Assembly (NCBI GenBank): GCA_963696505.1
Contig: CAVOKN010000006.1
Coordinates: 300,672 to 364,671, forward strand
Reading direction: 5' to 3'
Length of the DNA: 64,000 bases
Source of the DNA: CAVOKN01 sp963696505
Lineage (GTDB): Bacteria > Pseudomonadota > Gammaproteobacteria > Burkholderiales > Rhodocyclaceae
Part shown: piece after piece, positions 46,821-56,451 of the stretch
How the letters are laid out: every line of letters starts with the position of its first letter
Position numbering within the stretch: position 1 is the first letter of the stretch
Notes under the pieces: model-generated
What the model was told of the DNA's origin: nothing
Database searches by the model: none
The model's input: only the letters and a program-made list of their open reading frames with translations
Made by a program: the position numbers and the translations under genes

Positions 46821-49800
46821 ATGAAAACCCAGATCTCCCGCGACACCTTCCAGCCCGCCCGCCACTACTCGGGGGTGCAACTGCAGCAGGGACGGATGAT
46901 CGTCGATGCCGACTGGAACGAGCTGTCGGACATCGCCCGCACCCGGCTCGACGCCGCGTTGGCCGATGCGCTAGCGTCGGGTTCGCCGCGCGCCGGCGGC
47001 CTGGCGCTGATCCTTTCCGGCACCAATGTACTCATCCGGCCGGGCCGGCTGTATGTCGACGGCGTGCCCGCGGCGCTGGACGGACCCAGTGCCGGCGTCG
47101 CGCTCAACGCTCAGCCGGATTACCCGAACGCCCCTACCGTCCCGGCGGGCGACCTGCGCTTCTATGCCGACGTGTGGGAGCGCTCGGTCAGCGCGCTGGA
47201 AGACCCGGACCTTATGGATCCCGGCCTGCACGGCGCGGACACCGCCACCCGCAGCCAGACCATGCTGCAGGTGAAGTGGTGCGCCACCGGCGTCGATCCA
47301 AACAACGCGACAACCAACCCGCCCCTCGGCAATGCTCCCCTCAGCCTGCGGCTGCGCTCGATTGCCACCGCCGGCGACCCCTGCGACCCCTGCGCCGCCG
47401 AAGTCGAAGTGGACGAGCGCATCGGCAACTACCTGTTCCGGGTCGAAGTGCACGACGTGAGGCGCTCCGGCGCCAACACGCTGCTGACGCTCAAGTGGTC
47501 GCGGGACAACGGCGCCGAGGCCTATGCCGTCGGCCAGACGCCGGCCGGTTTCGGCCAGGGCGCCCGGGTGTGGGAATTCTTCGACGCGTCCACCGAGAAG
47601 CAGCTCGGCAACCATCTCACCGCCGGCTTCCAGGCAAGGCGCGGCATCCTGAGTGAGAGCTTCACGATACCGGCGGGTGGCTCCGACCCCAAGGCCTTCG
47701 TCCGACAGTGGGACGGCTATGCCACCATCAACCTCACGACCAACGCCCTGGTCGCCGGCATGGACCGCGGCGCCACTCTCTCGGCGGCGCTCGCCGCCCA
47801 GGCCCACGGCCGGGTGGACATCGCGCCCGGCACTTTCTCCGCCAACCTGGAGTTGCTGGAACTCGACCTCGCCTACGCCGGACGCAGCTTCGTACCCGGC
47901 GACTACTGGCTGGCGACGGTGCGCGAGGCGGTGCAGGCCAGCGGCGACCTGGTGCTTGACGCCCAGCCGCCACGCGGACCACGCCATCACTACCTGGAGC
48001 TTGGCCAGCGCATCGGCGCCGCGCTGCAAGCGCCACCGCCGCCCGCCGGCGCGTCGGCACAGGAAGTGGCGGCCTGGCCCGATGCCTTCAGCCGGCGCAT
48101 GCACTTTCCGCCCCTCACCGACATCGAGGCCGCCGACGTCCAGTTCACCGAACCTGCCGACTGCAGCGGCCTCTATGCCGGCGCGAAGAACGTGCAGGAA
48201 GCCCTGGCCCAGATCTGCCGCATCGGCGCCGAGGACATCGGCTACACCCTTCCGGCGCCGCTGCCGCCCAACACCGTGGCGAGCCTGCTCGCTGCCCTGA
48301 TCGGCGCATCCTGGCCCAATCTCGACGGCCAGCCGAAGAACCCTTCGGTGCAGGACATGCTGCAGGCGCTGCTGCTGCGTGCCAACGCCGGCACCCTGCC
48401 CTACACCGTGACCGACTGCGGCACGACAGCGGCACCGACCGTGCGCAGCCTGCTGGGCCTGACTGCCGGCGCCAGCAACGTGGGGGCGGTGCTGCAGCAA
48501 CTGCTGTGCAATCTCACCGGCGACCGCCTGCCGCTCAATCCCGCGACCCTGACCTGCCCCGAACTCATCGCCTCGGGCGAGAAGACGGTGCAGGGCGGGC
48601 TCGACTTCCTGTGCCGCACCCGCATCACCAGTTGCGTGGTGACGGTTCCCCTCGGGCAATTGGAAACAATCCTGCGCGATTTCGCGGCGAGCGACGCCAC
48701 CGATCTGTGGCTGTGCCTCATGCCCGGGGACCACACAATAGGTTCCACTCTGACGCTAAGCGGCAAGCGCAGCCTGCGCATCAGCGGCGTCGGAGCGCGC
48801 TGGGGCGCGCGCGTTTACATCACCCAGGGCGTGCTCACGCTGGCGATGGAGGAAGTGACGCTGGAAGCCATCTCCATGAACTGCGTCACTGCCTCGCGCA
48901 TCGTGCTGCGCGCAAACCGCATTGCGGCGACGCGCTGCATCTTCGTACGCGGGACCAGCAGTCCGGCGGCGCAGCCCATGGTGCGGCTGGAGGCCTTGTA
49001 CATGTTGCGCGTCAACCTCTTCTGGCGCGACAACGTCATGTACGACACCTGGACCAAGCCCGCGGGAAGCGGCACGGTCAACGTCTTCGACCCTGCGCTG
49101 GTGGCGAACGCCCCGGTGCTCGAGGCCGCCACGGCGATACGCGAAAACCCCGCCCTGATCGACAACCCGGCCGCCTTCGAGGCCGCGGCGAAGAAGCTCG
49201 CCGACGCCATCGGCGCCATGGGCGGCGCGGAGCGCCTCGCCTGGCGTGACCGCGTGACCACTGCCACCGCGCCGCGCAGCAAACGCCGTGCCGCAGCCGC
49301 GCCCGCTGCCACTCCCCGCGCCGGTCGTTTGCCCGCTACCACCCTGCTCGGGGGTCAGCCCGCCATCGCCGAGGTGGTCTTCGGCCCGCGCACCGCCGCG
49401 GAACTGAAGGCCAGCTTTGCCAACAGCATAGACCGCATCAATGCGACGACCCCCGGCACGACCGTGGACGTGAGCGATCTGATCGGCACTTACCTCCTGG
49501 AAAGCGGACTCAACGTCGCCCTGGGCATCACCAGCAACCGGGTTTCCGGGGTCGTCAGCGGCAACTACATGGAGGGCGACCTGCTGCTGATGAATGGCCT
49601 CACCAGCGGGCTCGACCCTGCCGACGTCACCATCAGCGGGCGTGCCGGCCCCCCGCCGATAGGTGGCAGCGGCGATTTGCAGCTCACCGACAACACGCTC
49701 CACTGCCTGCGCGCCTGGCTGCCCAACGGCTCGTTGGTCGATGGCGTGCTCCAGGCTGTCCTGCCGCTCCCCGGTTATGCCTCGGTGTCGCTGACGGCCA

Positions 49801-50027
49801 ACCGGCTGGTCGATGCCGACCATTCTGTCGCCGCCGCCATCCTGACGATGACCGGCAACGAGATCATGGACAGCGGTACCGGAAGCAAGTCGATTGCCAA
49901 ACTGATATGCAACAGGGCAAGCCTGACGGGCAATGTTTCCGCGGCGGCCAACAACGCGGCGGTGATCACCGTGGTCGGCCCGACCATGGCCGCCGCAGCC
50001 AATCTGGTGACAATCAACCGCGTCTGA
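46821..50027 (+). CDS. DUF6519 domain protein, giant fibre-like protein
   Basis: A 1068-aa protein. The first 220 residues (TQISRDTFQPARHYSGVQLQQGRMIVDADWNELSDI... then VLIRPGRLYVDG) are the DUF6519 module, common in eCIS loci after the tail protein I gene. The middle has low-complexity helices; the later part (about 600-1060) alternates short strands (LRISGVGAR, LTLAMEEVTLEAISMN, LQLTDNTLHCLRAW) as in right-handed beta-helix proteins. It is the best candidate for the receptor-binding or anchoring appendage. The start is ATG 46821 with GACCAACGCC before it. No transmembrane helix is seen. Confidence 0.78.
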   Translation: MKTQISRDTFQPARHYSGVQLQQGRMIVDADWNELSDIARTRLDAALADALASGSPRAGGLALILSGTNVLIRPGRLYVDGVPAALDGPSAGVALNAQPDYPNAPTVPAGDLRFYADVWERSVSALEDPDLMDPGLHGADTATRSQTMLQVKWCATGVDPNNATTNPPLGNAPLSLRLRSIATAGDPCDPCAAEVEVDERIGNYLFRVEVHDVRRSGANTLLTLKWSRDNGAEAYAVGQTPAGFGQGARVWEFFDASTEKQLGNHLTAGFQARRGILSESFTIPAGGSDPKAFVRQWDGYATINLTTNALVAGMDRGATLSAALAAQAHGRVDIAPGTFSANLELLELDLAYAGRSFVPGDYWLATVREAVQASGDLVLDAQPPRGPRHHYLELGQRIGAALQAPPPPAGASAQEVAAWPDAFSRRMHFPPLTDIEAADVQFTEPADCSGLYAGAKNVQEALAQICRIGAEDIGYTLPAPLPPNTVASLLAALIGASWPNLDGQPKNPSVQDMLQALLLRANAGTLPYTVTDCGTTAAPTVRSLLGLTAGASNVGAVLQQLLCNLTGDRLPLNPATLTCPELIASGEKTVQGGLDFLCRTRITSCVVTVPLGQLETILRDFAASDATDLWLCLMPGDHTIGSTLTLSGKRSLRISGVGARWGARVYITQGVLTLAMEEVTLEAISMNCVTASRIVLRANRIAATRCIFVRGTSSPAAQPMVRLEALYMLRVNLFWRDNVMYDTWTKPAGSGTVNVFDPALVANAPVLEAATAIRENPALIDNPAAFEAAAKKLADAIGAMGGAERLAWRDRVTTATAPRSKRRAAAAPAATPRAGRLPATTLLGGQPAIAEVVFGPRTAAELKASFANSIDRINATTPGTTVDVSDLIGTYLLESGLNVALGITSNRVSGVVSGNYMEGDLLLMNGLTSGLDPADVTISGRAGPPPIGGSGDLQLTDNTLHCLRAWLPNGSLVDGVLQAVLPLPGYASVSLTANRLVDADHSVAAAILTMTGNEIMDSGTGSKSIAKLICNRASLTGNVSAAANNAAVITVVGPTMAAAANLVTINRV

Positions 50028-50047
50028 ACCGTGAAGGAGGAAGCGCG

Positions 50048-51379
50048 ATGACAGCCCACCTGATTCGCCTGCGCAGCCGCAGCGCGGCTGCCCGCAGGAC
50101 GTCCACCGCGCCCCATCCACTGACTTTGCGCCAAGGCGTGCAGCAGGTGGCCGCCGCCCTGGGCAATGCCGTCCAAACCAAGCTCACCCTCGGCTCACCC
50201 ACGGACGCCCAGGAGCGCGAGGCCGATGCGGTGGCCGAGCGCGTGATGCGCATGCCACAGTCCGCGAGCGACGAGACCGTGCAGCGCAAGTGCGCGCAAT
50301 GCGAGGAAGAAGAGCAGGTGCGGCGCAAGAGCGCCGACGAGGAACAGGACGAGGAGGAGAAGGTCCGCACCAAGTCCGAAGGCGCGGCCGATGCCGGTCC
50401 CGTGGCGGCTCCGGCGGCGGCGGGTATAGCCTCGGCCCGCAGCGGCGGCGATGCGCTGCCGGCGGCAGAGCGCGCCTTCTTCGAGCCGCGGCTCGGCGCC
50501 GATCTGTCGCGGGTGCGGGTGCATGACGATGCCTCTGCCGACGGCCTCAACCGGCAGCTCGGCGCGCGTGCCTTCACCGTGGGCCACGATCTCTTCTTCG
50601 CGCGGGGCGAGTTCCGGCCGGGGACCCCCGCAGGTCGCCACCTGATCGCCCACGAGCTAGCCCACGTCATGCAGCAGCGCGAAGGCGAGACGGTGCGGCG
50701 CTGGAACGTGGGCGCGACGCCGGCGCCCCACGGCTGGTCAGTAGTGACCGACGCCGACCAACTGGCCCGCCTGGACCAGGCGGAGACCATCGTCGAGGGC
50801 GTGGTTAACAACCGCAACTGCCGCAACTTCTTTCGCGACAACTGCACCACCGCCGGCGGCGGCAACCTGCGCAACACCTTCGACACCGCCAACATCTACC
50901 TGCGCAACGCCGACGACAACGTGTTCGGCGAAGGCGAGGTCGGCGGGCACAACATTGCCTTCAACCTGCGCGCCTATCGCATCGGCCGCTACATGATGGC
51001 GTCCACGCTGCTGCATGAGATGTTCCACAACTGCGACCCGGCGGGCGCCGGAACCGGAGGCGCAGCCGAGCTCGACGCCGAGAATACCGTGGAGGCCTGC
51101 CGCCTGCACACGCCCTGGATCGATACGATCTCGCCCCGCCGGGCAACCGAAGGCACGCGGGTGACGCTGCGCGGCTGGGGCTTCGGCCCGGTGCGCGGAT
51201 CCGGCGACAGGGTCGAGATCGGCGGCGTTGCGGCAAGCGTCGTCAGTTGGGAGTTCATGGCCGGCACCACGTCCAGGGTGGAGATCGTGGTCGAGGTTCC
51301 GGCCGGCGCGGGCGGTGGCGACGTGGTGGTGATCAATAACGGCGTGCGCAGCAACACGGCGCGGCTGACCGTGACCTGA
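50048..51379 (+). CDS. eCIS core (DUF4157) protein with second HExxH motif and IPT/TIG domain
   Basis: A 443-aa protein. After a basic, then a highly charged linker (EEEEQVRRKSADEEQDEEEKVRTKS) comes the DUF4157 domain (FFEPRLGADLSRVRVHDD, then HLIAHELAHVMQQ, H about residue 202). A second zinc-binding motif HEMFH lies near residue 323 in LHEMFHNCDP, and residues about 355-443 form an IPT/TIG beta-sandwich. A CAQCEEE motif is at about residue 80. DUF4157 is known as a marker of eCIS cargo; the second HExxH may be the true toxin protease. Its ATG has a GGAGG site (50036-50040). Confidence 0.86.
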   Translation: MTAHLIRLRSRSAAARRTSTAPHPLTLRQGVQQVAAALGNAVQTKLTLGSPTDAQEREADAVAERVMRMPQSASDETVQRKCAQCEEEEQVRRKSADEEQDEEEKVRTKSEGAADAGPVAAPAAAGIASARSGGDALPAAERAFFEPRLGADLSRVRVHDDASADGLNRQLGARAFTVGHDLFFARGEFRPGTPAGRHLIAHELAHVMQQREGETVRRWNVGATPAPHGWSVVTDADQLARLDQAETIVEGVVNNRNCRNFFRDNCTTAGGGNLRNTFDTANIYLRNADDNVFGEGEVGGHNIAFNLRAYRIGRYMMASTLLHEMFHNCDPAGAGTGGAAELDAENTVEACRLHTPWIDTISPRRATEGTRVTLRGWGFGPVRGSGDRVEIGGVAASVVSWEFMAGTTSRVEIVVEVPAGAGGGDVVVINNGVRSNTARLTVT

Positions 51380-51432
51380 GGCGGGGTCATGGCCCAAGTC
51401 CCGCGGCCGACGCGTACAGGGCACTTGGTACC

Positions 51433-52350
51433 TTGAAAAGCCTGCTCACCAGGCGGTCGGCGCGCTCCCGCGGTCCCGTGGCGGCGATTCCCCGCGCGCC
51501 CGGCAATCGGGCGGTCGGCGAAGTAATCCGGCGCCAGGACAAGCAGGGACCTGCCGCCACGCAACTCGCCACCGGGGTGCTGCGCAGCGGCGGCTTCGGC
51601 GACTGGCATTACGTCGCCTATCTGGACCAGAAGACTGTGCTGCTGGCGCGCCATGTCGCCAGCGCCAATCGCGAGCGGCGCATCGGCACCATTCCCTGGA
51701 TCACCCGCAATCCGGGGAACATCACGGTATCCCGGAAGCCCGAACAGGAAGTCGGTCCCGGACCCAGGGAGGCCTTCAAGCAGGGTGCCTACGGCAAGGG
51801 CGGCGCCACCCAGCAGGACCAGGACACGCTGCGCTACGCGGTCTTTCCCAGCGTGGCCGAGGGCCTGGCGGCGATATGGCCGCAGCTCGTGGTTCTCAAC
51901 CGCAGCAACGGGGGCAAGCTCACGCTGCTGGGGGCGATGAAGATCTTCAAGGGCGTTGAAGCCAGCGAAACCGCCGCGGTGAAGGACAGCTACGTGGCGG
52001 AGATCGCCGACCTGATGACCGACATCATCCTGGAGCACGGCGACACCGAGGAAGGTGCCGAGGCCGGCGAAGGCCCGGCGCGCGGGAAGGCACGCCAGGA
52101 CGCGCTGGCGATCCTGAACACGCCGATGAGTCAGCTGGACGGCGCCGACGTGCGCTATGAAATCGCCCGCGAGGCGCTGGTGCAAAAGGAGGGCGGGCTC
52201 AACGCGCCGGGGATCACCTACCGCTGCGACGAGGGCTTTCTGCCCAACGATGCGCGCCGCTACAGCGAATCGCAATGGGCCGCCATCGAGGCGGTCAAGG
52301 CCTCGTCAGCCGTGACCAGCGAGTTGCGCCGCCTGCTGGCCTGCGGCTGA
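51433..52350 (+). CDS. Unknown protein of the eCIS cargo region
   Basis: A 305-aa soluble protein, start TTG 51433 (uncertain). I recognise no family. It contains IPWITRNPGNI and a segment (ARSGGFGDWHYVAYLDQKTVLLARHVAS) reminiscent of enzymes acting on cell-wall polymers, but the catalytic residues cannot be assigned. It lies between two DUF4157 genes in the same direction, 53 bp after one and 9 bp before the other, which suggests a cargo or cargo-adaptor role. Confidence 0.6.
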   Translation: MKSLLTRRSARSRGPVAAIPRAPGNRAVGEVIRRQDKQGPAATQLATGVLRSGGFGDWHYVAYLDQKTVLLARHVASANRERRIGTIPWITRNPGNITVSRKPEQEVGPGPREAFKQGAYGKGGATQQDQDTLRYAVFPSVAEGLAAIWPQLVVLNRSNGGKLTLLGAMKIFKGVEASETAAVKDSYVAEIADLMTDIILEHGDTEEGAEAGEGPARGKARQDALAILNTPMSQLDGADVRYEIAREALVQKEGGLNAPGITYRCDEGFLPNDARRYSESQWAAIEAVKASSAVTSELRRLLACG

Positions 52351-52359
52351 GCAGCCGCC

Positions 52360-55300
52360 ATGCAAACGGCAATGCGGATCCAGGCCCAGCCGTCGCGATC
52401 GGCACAACCTGCGCGTGCCTTGCATCATCGCGCCGCGACGCGCGCGGCGGAGGAAGCGCGGGGGCGGATCGCGGCGCCGTTTCGCCCGAGGCTTCGGCTG
52501 GGCGCCCCCAACGACGAGGCCGAGCACCAGGCCGATCGCATAGCCGAGCGGGCGACGCGGCTGCCCCCACCCCTGCCCTCCCCCGCGAGCGGGGGAGGGA
52601 GCGGGCGGCAGGCGGCCGAAATCGCGAAGCCTCTTGTCAGACCCTCGTCCGCCAATGCCTCCGTGCGTCGTGCGCTGGCGGGCGGCGATGCCTCTGGCAT
52701 GGTACGCGGCACCGACGAAGCCCAGTTGCCCGAAGCGCTGGAGGAGCGCCTCCTTGCTCTTCAGTCCGGAGGCCGGCCGCTGCCCGATCCGGTGCGCCGC
52801 GACATGGAAGCGCGCTTCGGCATGGATCTCGGCGCGGTGCGAATCCACACCGACGGAGAGGCCGCGGCGCTGAACGAGGCGGTGGGCGCCCATGCTTTCG
52901 CACTGGGGGAGCACATCGCCTTCAACCACGGCCGCTACGCGCCCGAGGAGCCCGGCGGCCGCCACCTCCTGGCCCACGAACTGGCCCACGTCGCCCAGCA
53001 CCGCGAGCAGAAAGTCAGTGTCGGGGAGGCGCCGGTGCGCCGCGGCTTCTGGAGCGATCTCTACGACTCGGCCGTGGACACCCTGGGCGACATCGCCGGC
53101 TGGGCCTGGGACCAGGTGCAGGAGTTCGGCTGGAGGCTGGTGCGCTCGATCTCGCCGGACCTGGAACGAACCCTGCGCGCGATCCTCGCCGAGGGCATCC
53201 TGCCCTGGCTAGGCCGCATGGTGGCCCGCGCCTGGGACGCCTATCTCGCCACGCTGCGCGCGCTGGTGCCCTTCGACGGCCCGCGCCAGTTGATCGATCT
53301 CTTCGCCGGCCTGGTGGAGCGGGCCGCGGCGATCGTTGCCGCGCTGGCGTCGGGCAACTGCGAGCCGCTGATGGCCGCCATCGACTCGATGAAAACCTTC
53401 GTCGTCGAAACCGTGGGCGTGGCCTGGGACCGGCTGACCGAATTCCTGCGCCCCATCGGCGAGTTCTTCAGCGGGCTGTGGGCCAACTTCGGCGCGCCGG
53501 CGGTGCAGTGGCTGCAGGACTTCGGCGGCGCGGTGTGGGAGGGCATACAGGAACTGGGGCGCCAGTTCTGGGACTGGATACGCCCGGTGCGCGAGGCTGC
53601 CGAGCGCGTATGGAACTGGTTCAAGGACCTGCTGTTCGGCTCGTCGGAAGGCGAGGAATCGGGCGCCAGCCAGGGCGGCGTCATCGGCTGGATCAGCCGC
53701 AAGGCTGGGGAGGCCTGGGACTGGGTCAAGGAGCGCACCCGCCCGGTGTGGCAGCCGGTAGCCGAGTTCGCCGGCCAGGTGGCGGAACTGATCCCGCCCG
53801 CCTTCGTGCGCGACATGGGCGAGCGCGCGCAGCAACTTTCGACCGATCTGGACGCCGCCGGCGGCGGCATGGAAGGGGGCGACGGGGTGGCGGAGAACCG
53901 CGACGCCCTGGCCTCGGTGCTGCCCTCGGTGGAGAGCATCATCGCCACCGTGCGCGGCATCATCGCCAGCGCCGGCGAGTGGATATCGAGCCGCATCGGC
54001 GCCGTCGCCGGCGCGATCACGGGCCTGATCGGCCGGCTCAACGCCAACACCCTTTTGTCATGGCTAGGTTCCGCCTTCGGCTGGCTCGCGGAGCTGGTGG
54101 AATCGCTGGCGGGCTGGGCGCGCAACCAGGTGAGCCGCCTCTTCGCCCTGCTGGTGCAGGGCTTCGACGCCCTGACGCCCTTCATCCAGTTGGTGCTGGA
54201 GACGGTGCGCAAGGTAATCACGATCTACGGCGACCTGCTGCAACTGCCGCTGCTGATCCTGAACTCGATCTGGCAGCGGGTGCCGGCCTGCATCCGCGAG
54301 CCGATCGAGAACTTCGTCAAGAACCAGATCCTCGCCCGCATCCCGGTGTTCGGCCAGTTCTTCAGCGACCGGGAACTGTGGCCGCGGGTGCAGGCGACGG
54401 CGCTGGCCATCCTGCGGCGCATCTTCGTCGATGGCGACATCGTCGGGGCGGCGTGGCTGTTCTTCCAGTCCATCCTGCGCATCCTCGGGCTGCCGCCGGA
54501 ACTGGTGGTGCAGGTGCTGGCGAAAGCCGCGGCCGCCATCGGCGACATCCTGACCAATCCAATCGGTTTCCTGATCAACCTGCTGCGCGCCATGGGCGCC
54601 GGGATGATGGGCTTCTTCAGCCGCATCGGCACCCATCTGCTCAGTGGTTTCACCGGCTGGCTGTTCGGCGCGGTGCGCGAGGCGGGCATCACGCCGCCGG
54701 CGGACTTCTCGCTGCGCTCGGTGCTCGGCTTCGTGCTCGAGGTGCTGGGCATCACAGTCGACAACATCTTCCGCCGGCTGTCTGAGCGCATCGGCCCGGA
54801 AATTACGGCGCGGCTGCGCGGCATGCTCGACGTCGCCACCGGCGTGTGGGGCTTCGTCGCCACCCTGGTGAATGAAGGCCCGGCCGGGCTGTGGCGCGAG
54901 CTGACCGAGCGCCTTTCCAGCCTGTGGGATTCGGTGGTCTCGGGTGTCACCGGTTTCATCACCGAACGCGTGATCGGCTGGGCGACGCGCTGGCTGGTTT
55001 CGCTGCTCGATGTTACCGGCATCATGCCGGTGATCAACACCCTGATCGCCATCTATCGCGCCATCGAATCCTTCATGGAATACCTGCGCGAACTGCTGGA
55101 GATCGTGTCGCGGGTGCTGGACGGCATCGCCGGCATCGCCAGAGGCGCCATCGATGTCGCCGCCGGTTTCCTGGAGAACGCAATGGCGAGCGCGCTACCG
55201 GTGGCGATCGGCTTCCTCGCCAACCAGGCCGGTCTCGGGCGCCTGTCCGCACGCCTGCGCGAGATCCTCGGCGGGCTGCGGGAGCGGGTGGACGGCGCCA

Positions 55301-56451
55301 TCGACTGGCTGATCGACCGCGCGTTGCGCCTCGGGCGCGCGGTGCTGGACATGGTCCGGCGCGGCGCTGCCGCGGTGCGCCGCGGCGTCAGCCGGCTGCG
55401 GGAATGGTGGCGCGCGCGCCATGGTTTCCGCGCCGCCGACGGCGAGGAGCACAGCGTCTATGTTCAGGGCAGCGGCAGCGCGGCGCGGATCATGGTGGCG
55501 AGCGACGAGCCCACGCCCTATTCGGCCTTCATCGCCAACCTCACCGTGCCGGCCGCCCGGAGCGCCGACAAGCGGCGTGCCGCCGGCATCGCGCAGCGGC
55601 TGGATGCGGCGATCGACGCCGCCGCGCGCGCTCCCGCCGGGGCACCGGCCGCCTCGCGTGCCAGCGCACGTGCGCCGGCGCCCACCGACCATGCCACGAT
55701 CATCGACGGCCTGATGGCCGAACTGGCCGAGGCCACCGCCCGCATCATGCCCACCGGCGGCGCCAACCCCGCGGCAACCGCACCGGTCTACGGCGGTACC
55801 AACCCCGCCGGCTACGGCAGCAGCGCCACGGTGCTGCGCCTGACCCACAACCGTCGCTATCGCGGCAGCACGCCGGACCGCTCGCTGCACACGCCCGCCT
55901 ACACCCGCCTGAACCAGCGCCGCTCGAGCATCGGCGCCAGTGGCAGCTACTACGTGCTGGGCCACCTGCTCAACCACAACATCGGCGGTCCCGGCGACAC
56001 CTGGCGCAACTTGACGCCGCTTTCCCAGGGCGCGAACAACCGCCGCGGCGACTCGATGCTCCACGGCTTCGAAAAGTTGGTGAAGGACGCGGTGGACGCG
56101 CCGCGCCCCGCGGACCGCAAGGTGGTGAACTTTATCGTCACCGCCAACTACACCATGCCCTCCCGCAGCAGTGCCGCGCAGGAGGCTCTGGACAACGCCC
56201 GTGCCGCCCGTAGTGCCAACGACAAGCGCCGCTGGCTGGCGGTGCGCGAGGTGGTGCAGGAAGAGGCCACGGTGCCACGCACGGTCAGCCTGCGCGCCCA
56301 CACCCTGAAGGACGACGGCAGCCGCGACCAGCAGATCGGTTCCGGTGCCGACGTGGAGAACATACCGTCCACCGAACTCGACATCGACCAATACGGCGTC
56401 AATCCGCGCCCCAACATTCTGGAGGAGCACCGCAGTGAACTCCGACCCTGA
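52360..56451 (+). CDS. eCIS core (DUF4157) giant protein with tape-measure-like region and nuclease-like C-terminus
   Basis: A 1363-aa protein. Domains in order: a basic linker (1-70); a Gly/Ser/Pro patch encoded by a palindrome; DUF4157 at about 135-215 with HELAHVAQH (H about 206); a long hydrophobic, amphipathic-helix region (about 225-1010) with many segments such as LAELVESLAGWARNQV, ILNSIWQRVPACIREPIENFVKNQ and NPIGFLINLLRAMGAGMMGFF; then an Ala/Arg-rich linker and a C-terminal domain (about 1130-1363) containing GHLLNHNIGGPG and NLTPLSQGANN. The latter has the H...N...(N/H) layout of beta-beta-alpha-metal nucleases used as polymorphic toxins. The middle resembles tape-measure proteins; no other tape measure is found. 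The 3' end overlaps the next gene by 17 bp. Confidence 0.82.
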   Translation: MQTAMRIQAQPSRSAQPARALHHRAATRAAEEARGRIAAPFRPRLRLGAPNDEAEHQADRIAERATRLPPPLPSPASGGGSGRQAAEIAKPLVRPSSANASVRRALAGGDASGMVRGTDEAQLPEALEERLLALQSGGRPLPDPVRRDMEARFGMDLGAVRIHTDGEAAALNEAVGAHAFALGEHIAFNHGRYAPEEPGGRHLLAHELAHVAQHREQKVSVGEAPVRRGFWSDLYDSAVDTLGDIAGWAWDQVQEFGWRLVRSISPDLERTLRAILAEGILPWLGRMVARAWDAYLATLRALVPFDGPRQLIDLFAGLVERAAAIVAALASGNCEPLMAAIDSMKTFVVETVGVAWDRLTEFLRPIGEFFSGLWANFGAPAVQWLQDFGGAVWEGIQELGRQFWDWIRPVREAAERVWNWFKDLLFGSSEGEESGASQGGVIGWISRKAGEAWDWVKERTRPVWQPVAEFAGQVAELIPPAFVRDMGERAQQLSTDLDAAGGGMEGGDGVAENRDALASVLPSVESIIATVRGIIASAGEWISSRIGAVAGAITGLIGRLNANTLLSWLGSAFGWLAELVESLAGWARNQVSRLFALLVQGFDALTPFIQLVLETVRKVITIYGDLLQLPLLILNSIWQRVPACIREPIENFVKNQILARIPVFGQFFSDRELWPRVQATALAILRRIFVDGDIVGAAWLFFQSILRILGLPPELVVQVLAKAAAAIGDILTNPIGFLINLLRAMGAGMMGFFSRIGTHLLSGFTGWLFGAVREAGITPPADFSLRSVLGFVLEVLGITVDNIFRRLSERIGPEITARLRGMLDVATGVWGFVATLVNEGPAGLWRELTERLSSLWDSVVSGVTGFITERVIGWATRWLVSLLDVTGIMPVINTLIAIYRAIESFMEYLRELLEIVSRVLDGIAGIARGAIDVAAGFLENAMASALPVAIGFLANQAGLGRLSARLREILGGLRERVDGAIDWLIDRALRLGRAVLDMVRRGAAAVRRGVSRLREWWRARHGFRAADGEEHSVYVQGSGSAARIMVASDEPTPYSAFIANLTVPAARSADKRRAAGIAQRLDAAIDAAARAPAGAPAASRASARAPAPTDHATIIDGLMAELAEATARIMPTGGANPAATAPVYGGTNPAGYGSSATVLRLTHNRRYRGSTPDRSLHTPAYTRLNQRRSSIGASGSYYVLGHLLNHNIGGPGDTWRNLTPLSQGANNRRGDSMLHGFEKLVKDAVDAPRPADRKVVNFIVTANYTMPSRSSAAQEALDNARAARSANDKRRWLAVREVVQEEATVPRTVSLRAHTLKDDGSRDQQIGSGADVENIPSTELDIDQYGVNPRPNILEEHRSELRP
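52576..52599. repeat. Perfect palindrome inside the giant cargo gene
   Basis: CCCTCCCCCGC and GCGGGGGAGGG (11-bp arms, 2-nt loop) lie in the linker of the DUF4157 protein, where they encode SPASGGGSG. This type of C-rich palindrome is normally intergenic. Confidence 0.8.
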
